From: Heracleum sosnowskyi | Taxonomy: Eukaryota > Streptophyta > Magnoliopsida > Apiales > Apiaceae | Assembly: GCA_030848705.1 (NCBI GenBank) | Contig: CM061245.1 | Span: 58,926,006 to 58,990,005, forward strand | Direction of reading: 5' to 3' | DNA: 64,000 nucleotides | Translations under genes and position numbers: made by a program | Notes under the pieces: generated by a model | Seen by the model: the letters and a program-made list of their open reading frames with translations, nothing else | Database searches by the model: none | What the model was told of the DNA's origin: nothing | In this document: piece by piece, positions 10,601 through 22,600 of the stretch | Numbering within the stretch: the first letter of the stretch is position 1 | How the letters are laid out: every line of letters begins with the position of its first letter

Positions 10601-13600
10601 ATAGAGTTCGCAAGGCTGTTGGTCTAGTGGAAGAGCGTGCTGTTGAATCTCAAAATGATAAAGAAGTATACCTGTCTATTATAAAAGTCGGTTTAATTTG
10701 TCGACTCACATTCCTTGTTTGTATTGTTGTTGATGGCTTCACTTTTTTGGCAGCTGACCTGTGAGATCTGTTTTGAATCCTATCCAGTTGATAAGATAAA
10801 TAGTGCTTCTTGTGGCCATCCTTATTGTTGTACATGTTGGGCAGGTATATTTCTCGGCCATGGTCAACCTATAATTATCTTGGAGGTCTGATTTAAATCT
10901 TTTGCTCCAGCTCTTCCATGATTGTTGTGTTTTTTTTTTGTTACAGAATATGACTAATTAGATTTTTTAGAAAGTTGATGCTAATACAAGCACGGGTTGT
11001 ATGTCACTATTGATGTGTCTGGAGCTACATGCTTTTTGTTATGTTTCTTCCTTGGTTGTATTAATTTTTTCGACTTTCGGTAGATTTTGAGCATCAGAAT
11101 AATGTACTGTTCTTGGAGTTGCCATTTGCATCAGAATTATGTACTGATCTTGGAGTTGGCATTTATAGAACATGTTTTGAATCTAACTGCATTTGTGTAC
11201 TTTCTGATTTTAGCATATATTAGCACATCTATCAATGATGGGCCCGGATGCTTGACGCTAAGGTGTCCAGTCCCATCTTGTGATGCTGCAGTGAGTCAGG
11301 ATATGATCAATACATTGGTGTCCAGTGAAGATAGGGAAAAGTATTATCGTTACCTTCTCCGGTCTTATATTGAAGATAATCGAAAGGTATGCTTCTCTAA
11401 GACTTTGACTGTCTTGCTTCACCCTTCATCTTGTAGTTAAAACCAGGATTAGAGAATGTATTAGGTTGCAATTTAAAAGTATTTTCTTCTCTTGATTGTT
11501 AATTCATTTTCTATTAAAGAAGGTGATTTCGTACACAAATAATTGTTTATTTGGAAACAGAACACCTACTTAGGTACTTCTCCCTCCAATAGGCATTTCA
11601 TGGGATATATAACCTCTGCTAAACACCCTCGTATATTGTCCTATATTTTATTGTGTAGACCAAGTGGTGTCCTGCGCCTGGATGTGATTGTGCGGTTGAA
11701 TTTGATGTTGGAAGTGGAAGCCATGATGTGTCATGTCTCTGCTCATATAGCTTTTGTTGGAATGTAAGTTTGTCAACATTTCTTTGGTTTTGGGTGTTTT
11801 ATGTATCAATTGGGTATGTTTCAGGATGCTTAAGTTTCAAACTGCTGTTACAGTGTACAGAGGAAGCTCACCGCCCAGTAGACTGTGAAACTGTGTCTAA
11901 ATGGATATTGAAAAATACAGCGGAGTCTGAGAACATGAATTGGTAGGAGTTGTTACTTCTGCATAGTAATTTTGGAATGTATTTAAGCACTTCCTGTTTC
12001 CTGTGTTTATGGTCACGATGATCATGCTTTACATATAAGGTCTAATGTTGTGTTTGGTTGGGGAGAATGGAATGGAATGAGTAAAATTAATGGGAAATTA
12101 TGGAGTTTGGAGGGAAGATTTGGAAAAAAATTAGTGAGTGCAATTTTGTTATGATAGGATTTTGTAAAGAAAATGGATATGAGGATGAATGGAGCATTCC
12201 TTCTCATAGTGGGGTGTTTAATTTTTGGTTTAGGTGATTGTGAATGGAATGGGGGAAGGAATAAAAAATATGAATAAACACACATATTACATTCAAATTT
12301 TATTCCATTCCTTCCATTTTCTTTCATCCCAACCAAACACACCATAAGATTACCTTCTCTTTGGAAATCTTCTAATTAAACTGTCTATCAAGCCTCTGCT
12401 TTATATTTCCTGATCTAGCTTCAATGGTAAACATGTGAAATTTTCTATCACGTATCAGAAATGTCCATTGGTTGTATCTTTGCATCTCAGAGAGAAGTCA
12501 TGCATCACAGATACATCTTTATATATATATGGGTCAGGTTCTACTTTGAACTACTTTAATATTAGAACTTTAGAACTATTGTTTATGTTTTGCTGCAGAA
12601 TGTAATACTTTTCTATCGTATTTTATTTATTTTTAATTATTTCTTGGCATATTATTTTCTTAAACATTTTACAATGATTAAGTACAAATTGTGTTTGTGG
12701 AAATGAATTTATTCTTTAAAATTTTTTTGTTAATTAGGAAAAAAATTATTTTGTACTGCATAAGTACATCATCCTCTATAATTTACAAGAAATATTGTGT
12801 GCTGCAGCAAAACTAAAAATATTGTGTACTGCAGCAACAGAACGAATAAATCTCAGTCGTTGATTAAACAAAATAGATGGTAGATATTGGTCCTAAGTTC
12901 TAATTTAATATAAGGTTCTAATTTGAACCTAACCCTAAATATATATACATGAAGCAGCTGTTATCTAATTTCAACCTATTTATTGTGGAATTAAATTTTC
13001 AATGTGTCTGTGTAGACAGTGGTTGAATAAGTGGATGTCATACTATTTTTTTATGGCAAGTGGAATGCTAAAAAATATATTATTATTGCACAGGATACTT
13101 GCCAATTCGAAGCCCTGTCCCAAATGTAAGAGACCAATTGAGAAAAATCAAGGTTGCATGCACATGACTTGCACACCACCCTGCAAATTTGAGTTTTGCT
13201 GGTAAGCATCAGGTCTTGTTACATGTATTGGTTTTTTTTTTTTTTTAATGAAGCGTGTTCAATATCTTTTTCCTTTGTTATTTGCATTAACGTGTGTGTG
13301 AAACTTTCAGTTTCCATATCCTTGCCTGTTCGTTGTGGCGGGTAGTGTTATAGTGATTATTAGCTTGACAAATACTGATTTGGCTTTTAGTATTCTGATT
13401 TCGTCATATTAACATTTAACGTGCAGGCTATGTCTCGGTGTCTGGTCTGAGCATGGCGAGAGAACAGGCGGCTTTTATGCTTGTAATCGTTATGAAGCAG
13501 CAAAACAAGAGGGAGCGGTAATTCTCACGCTTACTGGTCTTTTCTGTTGTACTCTGAAAATGAATCATAAATTTATAATAGTGCATCCCCTGCATGTTGT

Positions 13601-16600
13601 ATTCTTTGCAGTATGATGAATCTGAAAAGAGAAGAGAAATGGCTAAGAACTCTTTGGAAAGATATACTCATTATTATGAACGGTGGGCAACCAACCAATC
13701 GGTATGATAAAGTTTGTCCCTAAATCTCTGTTTGATGCTGTCACACTACCTTAATAATAAAAAAGCTCCTCCAGATCTCTTCATTATCGTAGTTGAACAG
13801 TGAACTAGAGACTATACCATCTTCCTTAACATTTAGTTTTCTTGAAATTTATTTGTAGTTGAAATAGGAACTGTACCATCATCCTTAATATCATATTCCT
13901 TGATATTGAAGAACATAATGTATAGTTTAAAGTGTAGTTGACAGTGATATTGAAGAACAAATTTTTTACTTATTTGGATATATTGTAGAAGTTAACTAAA
14001 ATTAACTGTTTTTATTAACCATTTTATGAAGAAGATGCAAGGGTTTCTCTTTTAACGTTGGTTTTCCTGTAAGGAAATTTATATGTCATTTAAATGTTTG
14101 GACTGGAGCCGTTTAGTTCCCAGTTTTAAGGCCAAATAAGTGAAATCTTTTTCATTTTCAGGGATGCCAAGTATATATTGCTCTTTAAGTGTGGTAGATT
14201 ACAAAGTACTTTTGGGGAACTTGCATGTTTGGTTTTTGTTGTACACTATTTTTGGCACTCCTGAAACAGAACTGGAGAGAGAGAGAGGAACCGGATCAAC
14301 TGCATATTGCATGCGCTATAACTATTTGTTTTGGCCATGTTTTAGTTTTTTCTTGGATATGGTTAATTCATTGCATTCTATTTAATCATATCCAACATCT
14401 TTATCTTTTTTCAATGGCAGTCGAGGCAGAAAGCACTTGCAGATTTACATCAAATGCAAAATGTGCATGTAAGTACAATTCTTATTTTTCTGAATTTTGA
14501 TTCAAATACGAACAAGAGTGATGATTGTATCACATACGTAACCTATCATTGGTTTTCTACAAGTTAATATACAATGTTAAATTATTGTGTGTGTATATTT
14601 ATATTTATATATTGTTGTACAAAGTTTTGGATGTTTTTTTAGAGTGTTCTAAGTTTTAACTTGGCGAGTAGTTCACATGTAAACTTGAACAAGCCAAACT
14701 TCTACAGGTTTGGAATGAGGGCAGAGAATAGAGATATAAAAAAAATGATGCACATGTTTATTACTAAAAATCTTCAAATCATGATTTTTTTCCAATCGAT
14801 TAAGTTATTTTCAAGACAGATATGCATTTTATTGTACACGAAGCTGAGCTTTGTTGGGAATATCAGCCTAGTTTTATACTGAATTTAGTGTATTGAGTTA
14901 TCTTGTATCCTTTGTGACCATGTGAAGCTTAGATTTCTTGTGAAGATCATCTTAGGTTTATACTGAATTAGTGTATCGAATTATCTTGTATCCTTTTTGA
15001 CCTCATATAGACCAAATGATGGTCTCGTGTGTATCCATGTAACTTTAATAAATCTGTGGTTACTAACTTGTAATTTTCTTAATGTTTCTCTAGCTTGAAA
15101 AACTCAGTGAGAAACACAAGATACCAGAGTCACAATTGAAGTTTGTGGTGGAAGCATGGTCACAGGTATTTTTGATGCTTTTTGTTCGAAGTTATATATT
15201 TGAGTAAACAAGTTCCAATAAAGAGTTTCAATAAGATACTAACTTCTCAATGTATGTGTTAATTTTCATCTCCTATGAGTCCCTCCAGCTTTTCTACAAC
15301 AAGTTCTTCAGCTGTTGGTCCACATCTAATCTCAGTCGTCATGATGTAATGTAAAAAATATAAAGATTCCTGGAAGAACAAAATGGACTAGTACCAAATG
15401 AAAGCAATAAATGGACATACATGGGAGACTAAGAGCAGAGAATCTAAACAATGAACATTGTTGGGAAATTACGAAAAAAATCTGATGTAGGACAAGGTGG
15501 GGAAAAGGGTTAAATTACCTATCTCCGCAGAGAATCGGTGGAGTCACAAATAAATCCGCAGATTTCATCCAATAAGTCAATTCATAAATCATCTTTATCT
15601 CCTAACATAATATTACAGGAGATTATATAGATAAGTATTACTTGGAAGCCAAGTAATTTCTGTAAATCTAAATACTTATCTATATGTCATACCATATTTA
15701 ATTAAAGAAACAAATCCTTTTTAATTTTACTATTAGAATCTAGAATGTTCTTAACTAGATAATACTAATAATAATAGTAGTAGTAATAATTATAATAATT
15801 ACAAACATATTTATATCTAAATAATATATAACAGTGAACAACTAATTTAATTGTTTTATCTCTGCATCAAAATCTTAAAAGATTAGGATTTCTTATTAGG
15901 AAAATGGATTAATGTACTGATCCTAATCACTAAGATTTAGTACATTTAAATTCTGTAATCAAAGTCCATTTTTATTTGTTTAATTTTCAAGATCCTTGTA
16001 AATCAACAACGATAGATACGGGAAAAAGCTCGCCTAAATGAATATTTAGCTACATTAACTAGTTCCGGTCATCTTTGCCCCAGTTGAGTCTCTTCAATGT
16101 ACTCTAAAAACAATAAAATTTTCAAACCTTACTGTCCATGAGCCAAGGTTATAACAGCATTGGGACAAACCATTTACTATTGGACCAGGGGACGATATAT
16201 TGGTTTGGCGTCAACTGCAGTGTTTATCTGCTGCCACAACCTGTACATGTAAAGTTCTAAATATAAATTTTTATGTGTAAATTGATTTTATAATGTGCAT
16301 TATTGCAAGTCATATCAATCAAGTCCCTTCTTTATGCTTTCATATACATGTAGACAGGTATAACAGCATGTATTAGTCATTCTGGTATGTTAGTTATCAT
16401 GAGGGCATACTAAGGTTCAACACACATGTAGAAGTTCCATCTTTGTTAAACCTTACCTATGGATGTGCGAGTTTAATAAATTATAGTAAATGCCAACATT
16501 TCCTCTGGGTTCTTCCTTCCCCAAAATTAGGGTAGAAAATGTGAAGTTAGGTAATCTGGTTGGTTAATTATATCATTTTTAGAAGGGTCCAAAAAAAAAA

Positions 16601-19600
16601 AAAAACTCCCAAAAAAAGGTCACCCAAATGGCATGTCGCATGTCACATGTGACATGGCAATTCACGTCAACTTACTATGATATTTTTTTAATAATATATA
16701 TTATTACATAATATGTTAAATTTGTTTTAAAAAGTCAAAACTCAGACAAGGTTTATGGGACAAAGGAAGTATTAGTAAATTGATGATGTCAAATAATATT
16801 AGTATGACATTGGTATTTGAATATTTATGGAATTATGTGCTTGTTTTTAAATGTAATCCCAATCACTAGGTAAATATAATTAATTCATAATATCTCTTAT
16901 TATTGTTAAGAAGCTATTAATATATATTATATATAGGCTAGTGATAAAATAGAAATCATCCTTAGCCTGGAAACCATAAACAATTATCTCTACTCCCTAT
17001 TTTACACATCTCCACCCCCTAGATGACATCACCCACCCACCCCCTGTATGACATCCCCACCCCAATGTGACATCACCCACCCAGGCCCCACCCCGACCCC
17101 ACCCAGGCCACACCTGGGGCCCACCCATGGCCCACCCATGGCCCACCATGACATTATCCACCCCTTAAATGACATCACCCTCCCCTGTTTAGAGATATAT
17201 AGGGCTGCACTTGGTAAAGATCACATAAGAACACCAACATAACAGTTCATTTTTAATAGAAAATGGACTGTTAAAATTACAGTCACAAAGTTTAATAACA
17301 ATAAACTGAACATATCGAATCTTTAGAATCTCATCTAAATTTTAAAAATCAAATGTTATAATCTTGCATACATTTTTGTCACAATGTAATGTACATGTAA
17401 TCATATTATGTTTATGGTAATTCCATGTTAGATTCTATCTTTGTTTTTAAGAAAGCCTAATTGTTGTTAAAATTAGAATCAAAATAAAATTTTATGTTGG
17501 ATTCGACAGTGTTCTTTATATAATAGTGTTCTTTGTGAGCAATGGCCTATATGTATATGTGCGTGTGCATATAGAACAAGTGGTGTGAACAATAAGGAAA
17601 ACACGTCATCTGTCCGAAGGCCAGTGCTAGACCCACCATGGCACTCGTTATACGAACAGAACTTGAATAAAACATATTCCCTACGATTCGAATGTGCCTG
17701 GGTGCCATATGAATCCACTTAATTTGAAGCAGATATGTTTTGTTCCACTTTAAGTACCAAATTGAAAGCTAGTGTCCATCTCTTTTACACCTTGTAGCAG
17801 ATGTACTATGCATTAAACCATTCCATGTGCATGATTTGATTGATTGTTGCTTATCAGTTTTTATCCTGGCAGATTGTGGAGTGTAGGCGAGTTTTAAAAT
17901 GGACATATGCATATGGATTCTATTTGCCAGAGCATGACAATACCAAGAGACAGTTTTTTGAGTACTTGCAAGGTACATTAATCATACTTAAGCATGTTAT
18001 GCAGTGAGTTCAGTTCAGGCGTAGTTATCAGTTCATGTTTAAAATTTCTGAACAGGTGAAGCAGAGGCTAATCTAGAAAGGCTTCATCAGTGTGCTGAGA
18101 AGGAATTACAGAATTACCTCGGAGATGGAACCTCTGAAGATTTTAATAGCTTTCGTACAAAACTGGCTGGATTGACTAGGTATAATTAATCCTAAAACTT
18201 CTTAGCTGTTATTAACTAAGCTTACTTCTGGAAATGAGTCCATAAGTTTGTCAATTATTGAATTATTTCTCTGGCAATTAGGAATTGAAAAGGTATAAAA
18301 TTAGTTGGCGAGTGGTGTGTTTACAGTAAGCATCTGTAATCAGAGTTTGTTAATCGTTATGAAATTTACTTGGGTGATGATGTTAGGATTGTCCAGTAGT
18401 ACCTGTTAGTAGTAATAGATAAGCAGTATATGTGAACAGGGGTAGTATAGTACATTCATGTTGTCATAGTTAGTACATACCAGTGGTGCCTATAAATACT
18501 TGTAATGTTCTGTGTTTTCATTATATTGATATATGAATGGAAATGTTTCCACTACTCTCTCTCTCTCTTTCTCTCTCTATAACTGAATCTCTCTTTCTCT
18601 CTCTAGGTTTTCTATCTTTCTCTACAAGTTTCTGTCTCTAATCTGATCTCTCTCTCATTTCTGTTCTGAATTCTCTCTAAATCTCTTCTCAATTCTCCAA
18701 TCTTAGTTGTTAATCTTCATTTCTGCACTCAAATATACAGAAAATACCAAAAGCAATCATAAAAAACACTAAAAACCTCTTGAGATCTTGACAAATTGGT
18801 ATCAGCGCTACAAAATGAGATCAACTACTGCTTCGATTGCATTGTATACTCTACTCCGAGTGGTGCGAGCCTAGAATCTCTGTAATCGCATCTCAAAGTT
18901 CAGAACCTTAGTTTTTCTGTTGAGGTGCTCTGTTTTTAACTTCTACTTACAGATCTGTTCTTAGTATGTTGAATTCAGTAAAGATTAGTGTTGCTATGGC
19001 TTGTTCAGTGGCGTTTCTATATAATTAGTGTAATCAGTTGATGTTATTGAAGAAAACACAAACGAATTAGGTTAATTCTGTGTTTGTAGTATTACAGTTG
19101 AGTATTACTCTGCTTTGGTGAGTAATTGAGGACGAGTCTGAAGTTCTGATAGTATTGAGATTGAATACTGTTAAGGAGTTGTAATACTGTGTTGATAAGA
19201 CTGAACTGCTGATTTGACGAGTTGTTAAGAGAAATTCTAGTGATCTACTTGTAAATCACTTAGTGCACTCTAAGTGTTTGAAGAATTGTGGAGTGCTATT
19301 CTGTGTAGACAAAGTACAGTAATGGAGTTGGTACTGGTAGAATCTGGAGACTCAGATTTTGAGGAGGCTGTGATCAAGGTGCAACAACAACAGATAAAGG
19401 ATTATAAGGAAAGTACTAGTAAGAAGTTACAAAAATTAGAGGCTACAATTGAGATAGCCAGGAACATGATGAGAGATGTTTCACAGGCTCAGAAAATGGA
19501 GGAAGGTTTTGTCAATCCGTTTGGTTGGAAGAAGGAAGGGAAAGGAAGATACAACAAGAATATAGAACAACAGATGACAGGAAATTTGCAACATCTTAAG

Positions 19601-22600
19601 TTGACTTTTCCTAAGTTTGAGAAAGGGAAGGCTGTAGAGGATTGGATAAGTGATTGTAATCAGTACTTTGAGATTTTTGCTGTTAGTGAGAACAAGAAAG
19701 TAGCTATAGCTGGTATGCATTTGGAGGATGTGGCCAAGAGTTGGTACTAGGTCTATGTTTTGGAGAACTCACTATGTTTTGGAGAACTCACACTGGCATA
19801 ATTTCTCTAAGGCCATAATAGTAAGATTCAGTGCAAAAGTGCAAAAGTGCAAAAGAGCAAGAACTTTTACTTGAGAATTTCAAGCAACTTAAACAAGATG
19901 CTACTGGGGAACAATATTACAACCAGTTTGAAAAGTATATGGAACAATTAAAGGGAAAGATACCAACTCTAACAGAGGAATACTTTGTAGAGAGTTTTAT
20001 CAGTGGATTACAGAGGGATGTTCGGCAGGTTATTCAATTGCTAAGAAGGCCGGAGGTGTTGAGCAAGTCATGAAAAGGGACAAGAAGGCCATATGTGGCA
20101 ACAAGACAATGGTTGACAAAGGCAGATTACAAACCTTGGAAGGACTACAGTCACAAGATGAAAGTCCACAGGAGCTAGAGAGTAAAGAAGAAAAGATAAT
20201 AGAGTTTGAAAAACATGAGGTTTCTCCTGATCATCAAATGGAGGTTTCTGTTCATGCAATAGAAGGAGTCAAAGGAAATCAAACTATTACCTTAACTGGA
20301 AAGAAAAAAGGTAAAAGTTTTTCAATATTAGTAGATGAAGTACTCACAGTTTAATAGATGAGCAAGCAACAATTCAACTGAAATGTGAGTTGGTTAAGAC
20401 TTCTCCAATGAAGGTGTTGGTAGATAATGGTAATCAACTATCAAGTCAATATGAGTGTGGTAAATTATCTTGGCAGACAGGTGAGCATACTTTTCAATCT
20501 CCAGTGAGAACCCTTCCAATGGGAAGCTATCACCTGGTGCTAGGTGTGGATTGGTTAGGTTCTCTTGGACCAGTCACATTTGATTTTAAGCTGTTACAGA
20601 TGCAATTTGAACACCAAGGACAGAAAATAATACTGCAAGGGAATCAGAGAGATACTAAGCCTAGGCTACAACATATGACTGCAGCTCAGTTTGTAAGGAG
20701 TTGTCAAAGACAAGAAAATGGACTTATGTTTCTGCTAAATGTGGTAGACAAATCTACAGCATCTCTTCTGTCTCTTCAAGAGGATAACAGTGTAGCAAGG
20801 TCCAAAGCAGTTCAACTTCAGAAGTTGCTAGCTGAGTATGATGATATATTCCAGCCTCCTACAGGCCTACCTCCACAAAGAGAAATTGAGCATTCCATTG
20901 AGTTAAAGGAGGGCTCACAACCTTTTTCTATGAGGCCCTATAGGAACTCATTTGATCAAAATAATGAAATTGAGAAGTTAGTGGCTGAAATGCTAGAATC
21001 TGGTATGACAAGGCCCAACAGTTCTCCTTTTGCTTCTCCAATATTACTAGTTAAGAAAAAGGATGGAACTTGGAGGTTTTGTATTGATTACAGAAAACTC
21101 AATTCCTTAACCATTAAGAATAAGTTCCCAATTCCCTTGATTGAAGAATTGCTTGATGAACTTCATGGGACTGAGTTTTTTTCAAAGTTGGACTTGAGAG
21201 CTGGTTATCATCAAGTAAGGATGAAAGAGAAGGATGTGGAAAAAACAGCTTTTCGAAATCACCTTGGACATTATGAGTTTACTGTGATGCCATTTGGCCT
21301 CACTAATGCCCCTGTAACTTTCCAAAATTTAATGAATGAATGATGTGTTCAGATCTCATTTAAGGAAATTCACTTTGGTTTTCTTTGATGACATATTGGT
21401 ATATTCCAAAACTGCTGAGGAGCACTTACATCACTTGGAGCAGATTTTCAAGCTTATGAGGCAGCATACCTTGTTTGCTAAGAAATCTAAATGTGAATTT
21501 CTGACAACACAGGTGGCTTATTTAGGTCATGTGATTTCTAAGCATGGAGTGGCTGTGGACCAGACCAAGGTGGCTGATATGTTAAAGTGGCCAGTACCAC
21601 AAAATCTCAAGGCTTTGAGGGGTTTTCTTGGGCTGAGTGGCTACTATAGAAAGTTTGTTAAAGGGTATGGGGTGATAGCGAAGCCTTTGACCAATTTACT
21701 GCAGAAAGATAACTTACACTGGGATGAGGAAGCCACCAATGCTTTCTTGACTCTAAAGCAGGCCATGACAACTACTCCTATCCTAAAGCAGTACCATGAG
21801 GACATGGTTCATTTTTAAGGGGGGAGGATTGTTAGGATTGTCCAGTAGTACCTGTTAGTAGTAATAGATAAGCAATATATGTGAACAGGGGTAGTATAGT
21901 ACATTCATGTTGTCATAGTTAGTACATACCAGTGGTGCCTATAAATACTTGTAATGTTCTGTGTTTTCATTATATTGATATATGAATGGAAATGTTTCCA
22001 CCACTCTCTCTCTTTCTCTCTCTATAACCGAATCTCTCTTTCTCACTCTAGGTTTTCTATCTTTCTCTACAAGTTTCTGTCTCTAATCTGACCTCTCTCT
22101 CATTTCTGTTCTGAATTCTCTCTAAATCTCTTCTCAATTCTCCTATCTTAGTTGTTAATCTTCATTTCTGCACTCAAATATACAGAAAATACCAAAAGCA
22201 ATCATAAAAAAACACTAAAAACCTCTTGAGATCTTGACGACCCATTTGAAAGTTTGGTAAATTTTTTCTATAATATGCTAGTAGTAATCCCAAACCAGGA
22301 TCACCTCTTGAAACATTTCAAGAGTTTGGTATTCTTATTCTAAAAAATGCTATTAGTAATCCTAAACGAAGATCATCTCTTGAAACTCTTCATATTTGTT
22401 GTCCATTGGTGGAAGAATCTTGTGGGAAACGAGAACATGTACAAGGTTGGTGGGTAGTTCCTTTTTGGAAAGCTCCTGAATCAGTGCTGTTTATGAAATG
22501 AAAGGTTGTTGGCCCAGTGAATGTAAGAGAAATGTTCTGGAGTAATGTTGCACGTGGACTGTTAAGTTTACAATAATGTCAATAAATTTGGGACTTTGGG

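Larger units (their letters stand above)
18381..22239 (+). mobile_element. Deleted Ty3/gypsy LTR retrotransposon in Ariadne intron 14
   Basis: Sense to the host gene. Parts seen: 5' LTR, primer-binding site, gag, protease remnant, reverse transcriptase, polypurine tract, 3' LTR. RNase H, integrase and chromodomain are missing, deleted between the end of RT (TTTPIL) and a short C-terminal tail. The LTRs differ by about eight substitutions plus two small indels over about 410 bp by eye, pointing to a fairly recent insertion. No exact 5-bp target duplication was found (GATGA left, ACCCA right). Confidence 0.9.

Noticed and set aside
11087..14882. Several open frames that extend Ariadne exons or lie in its introns
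   Set aside because: They read through splice sites; the spliced 15-exon model explains the conserved parts and the extensions are intronic.
17048..17242. Pro/His/Thr-rich open frame
   Set aside because: Product of the C-rich repeat, with no recognisable domain.
18376..22244. A target-site duplication for the sense gypsy element (GATGA against GACGA or ACCCA)
   Set aside because: GACGA would need a non-canonical LTR end, and ACCCA does not match; not called.
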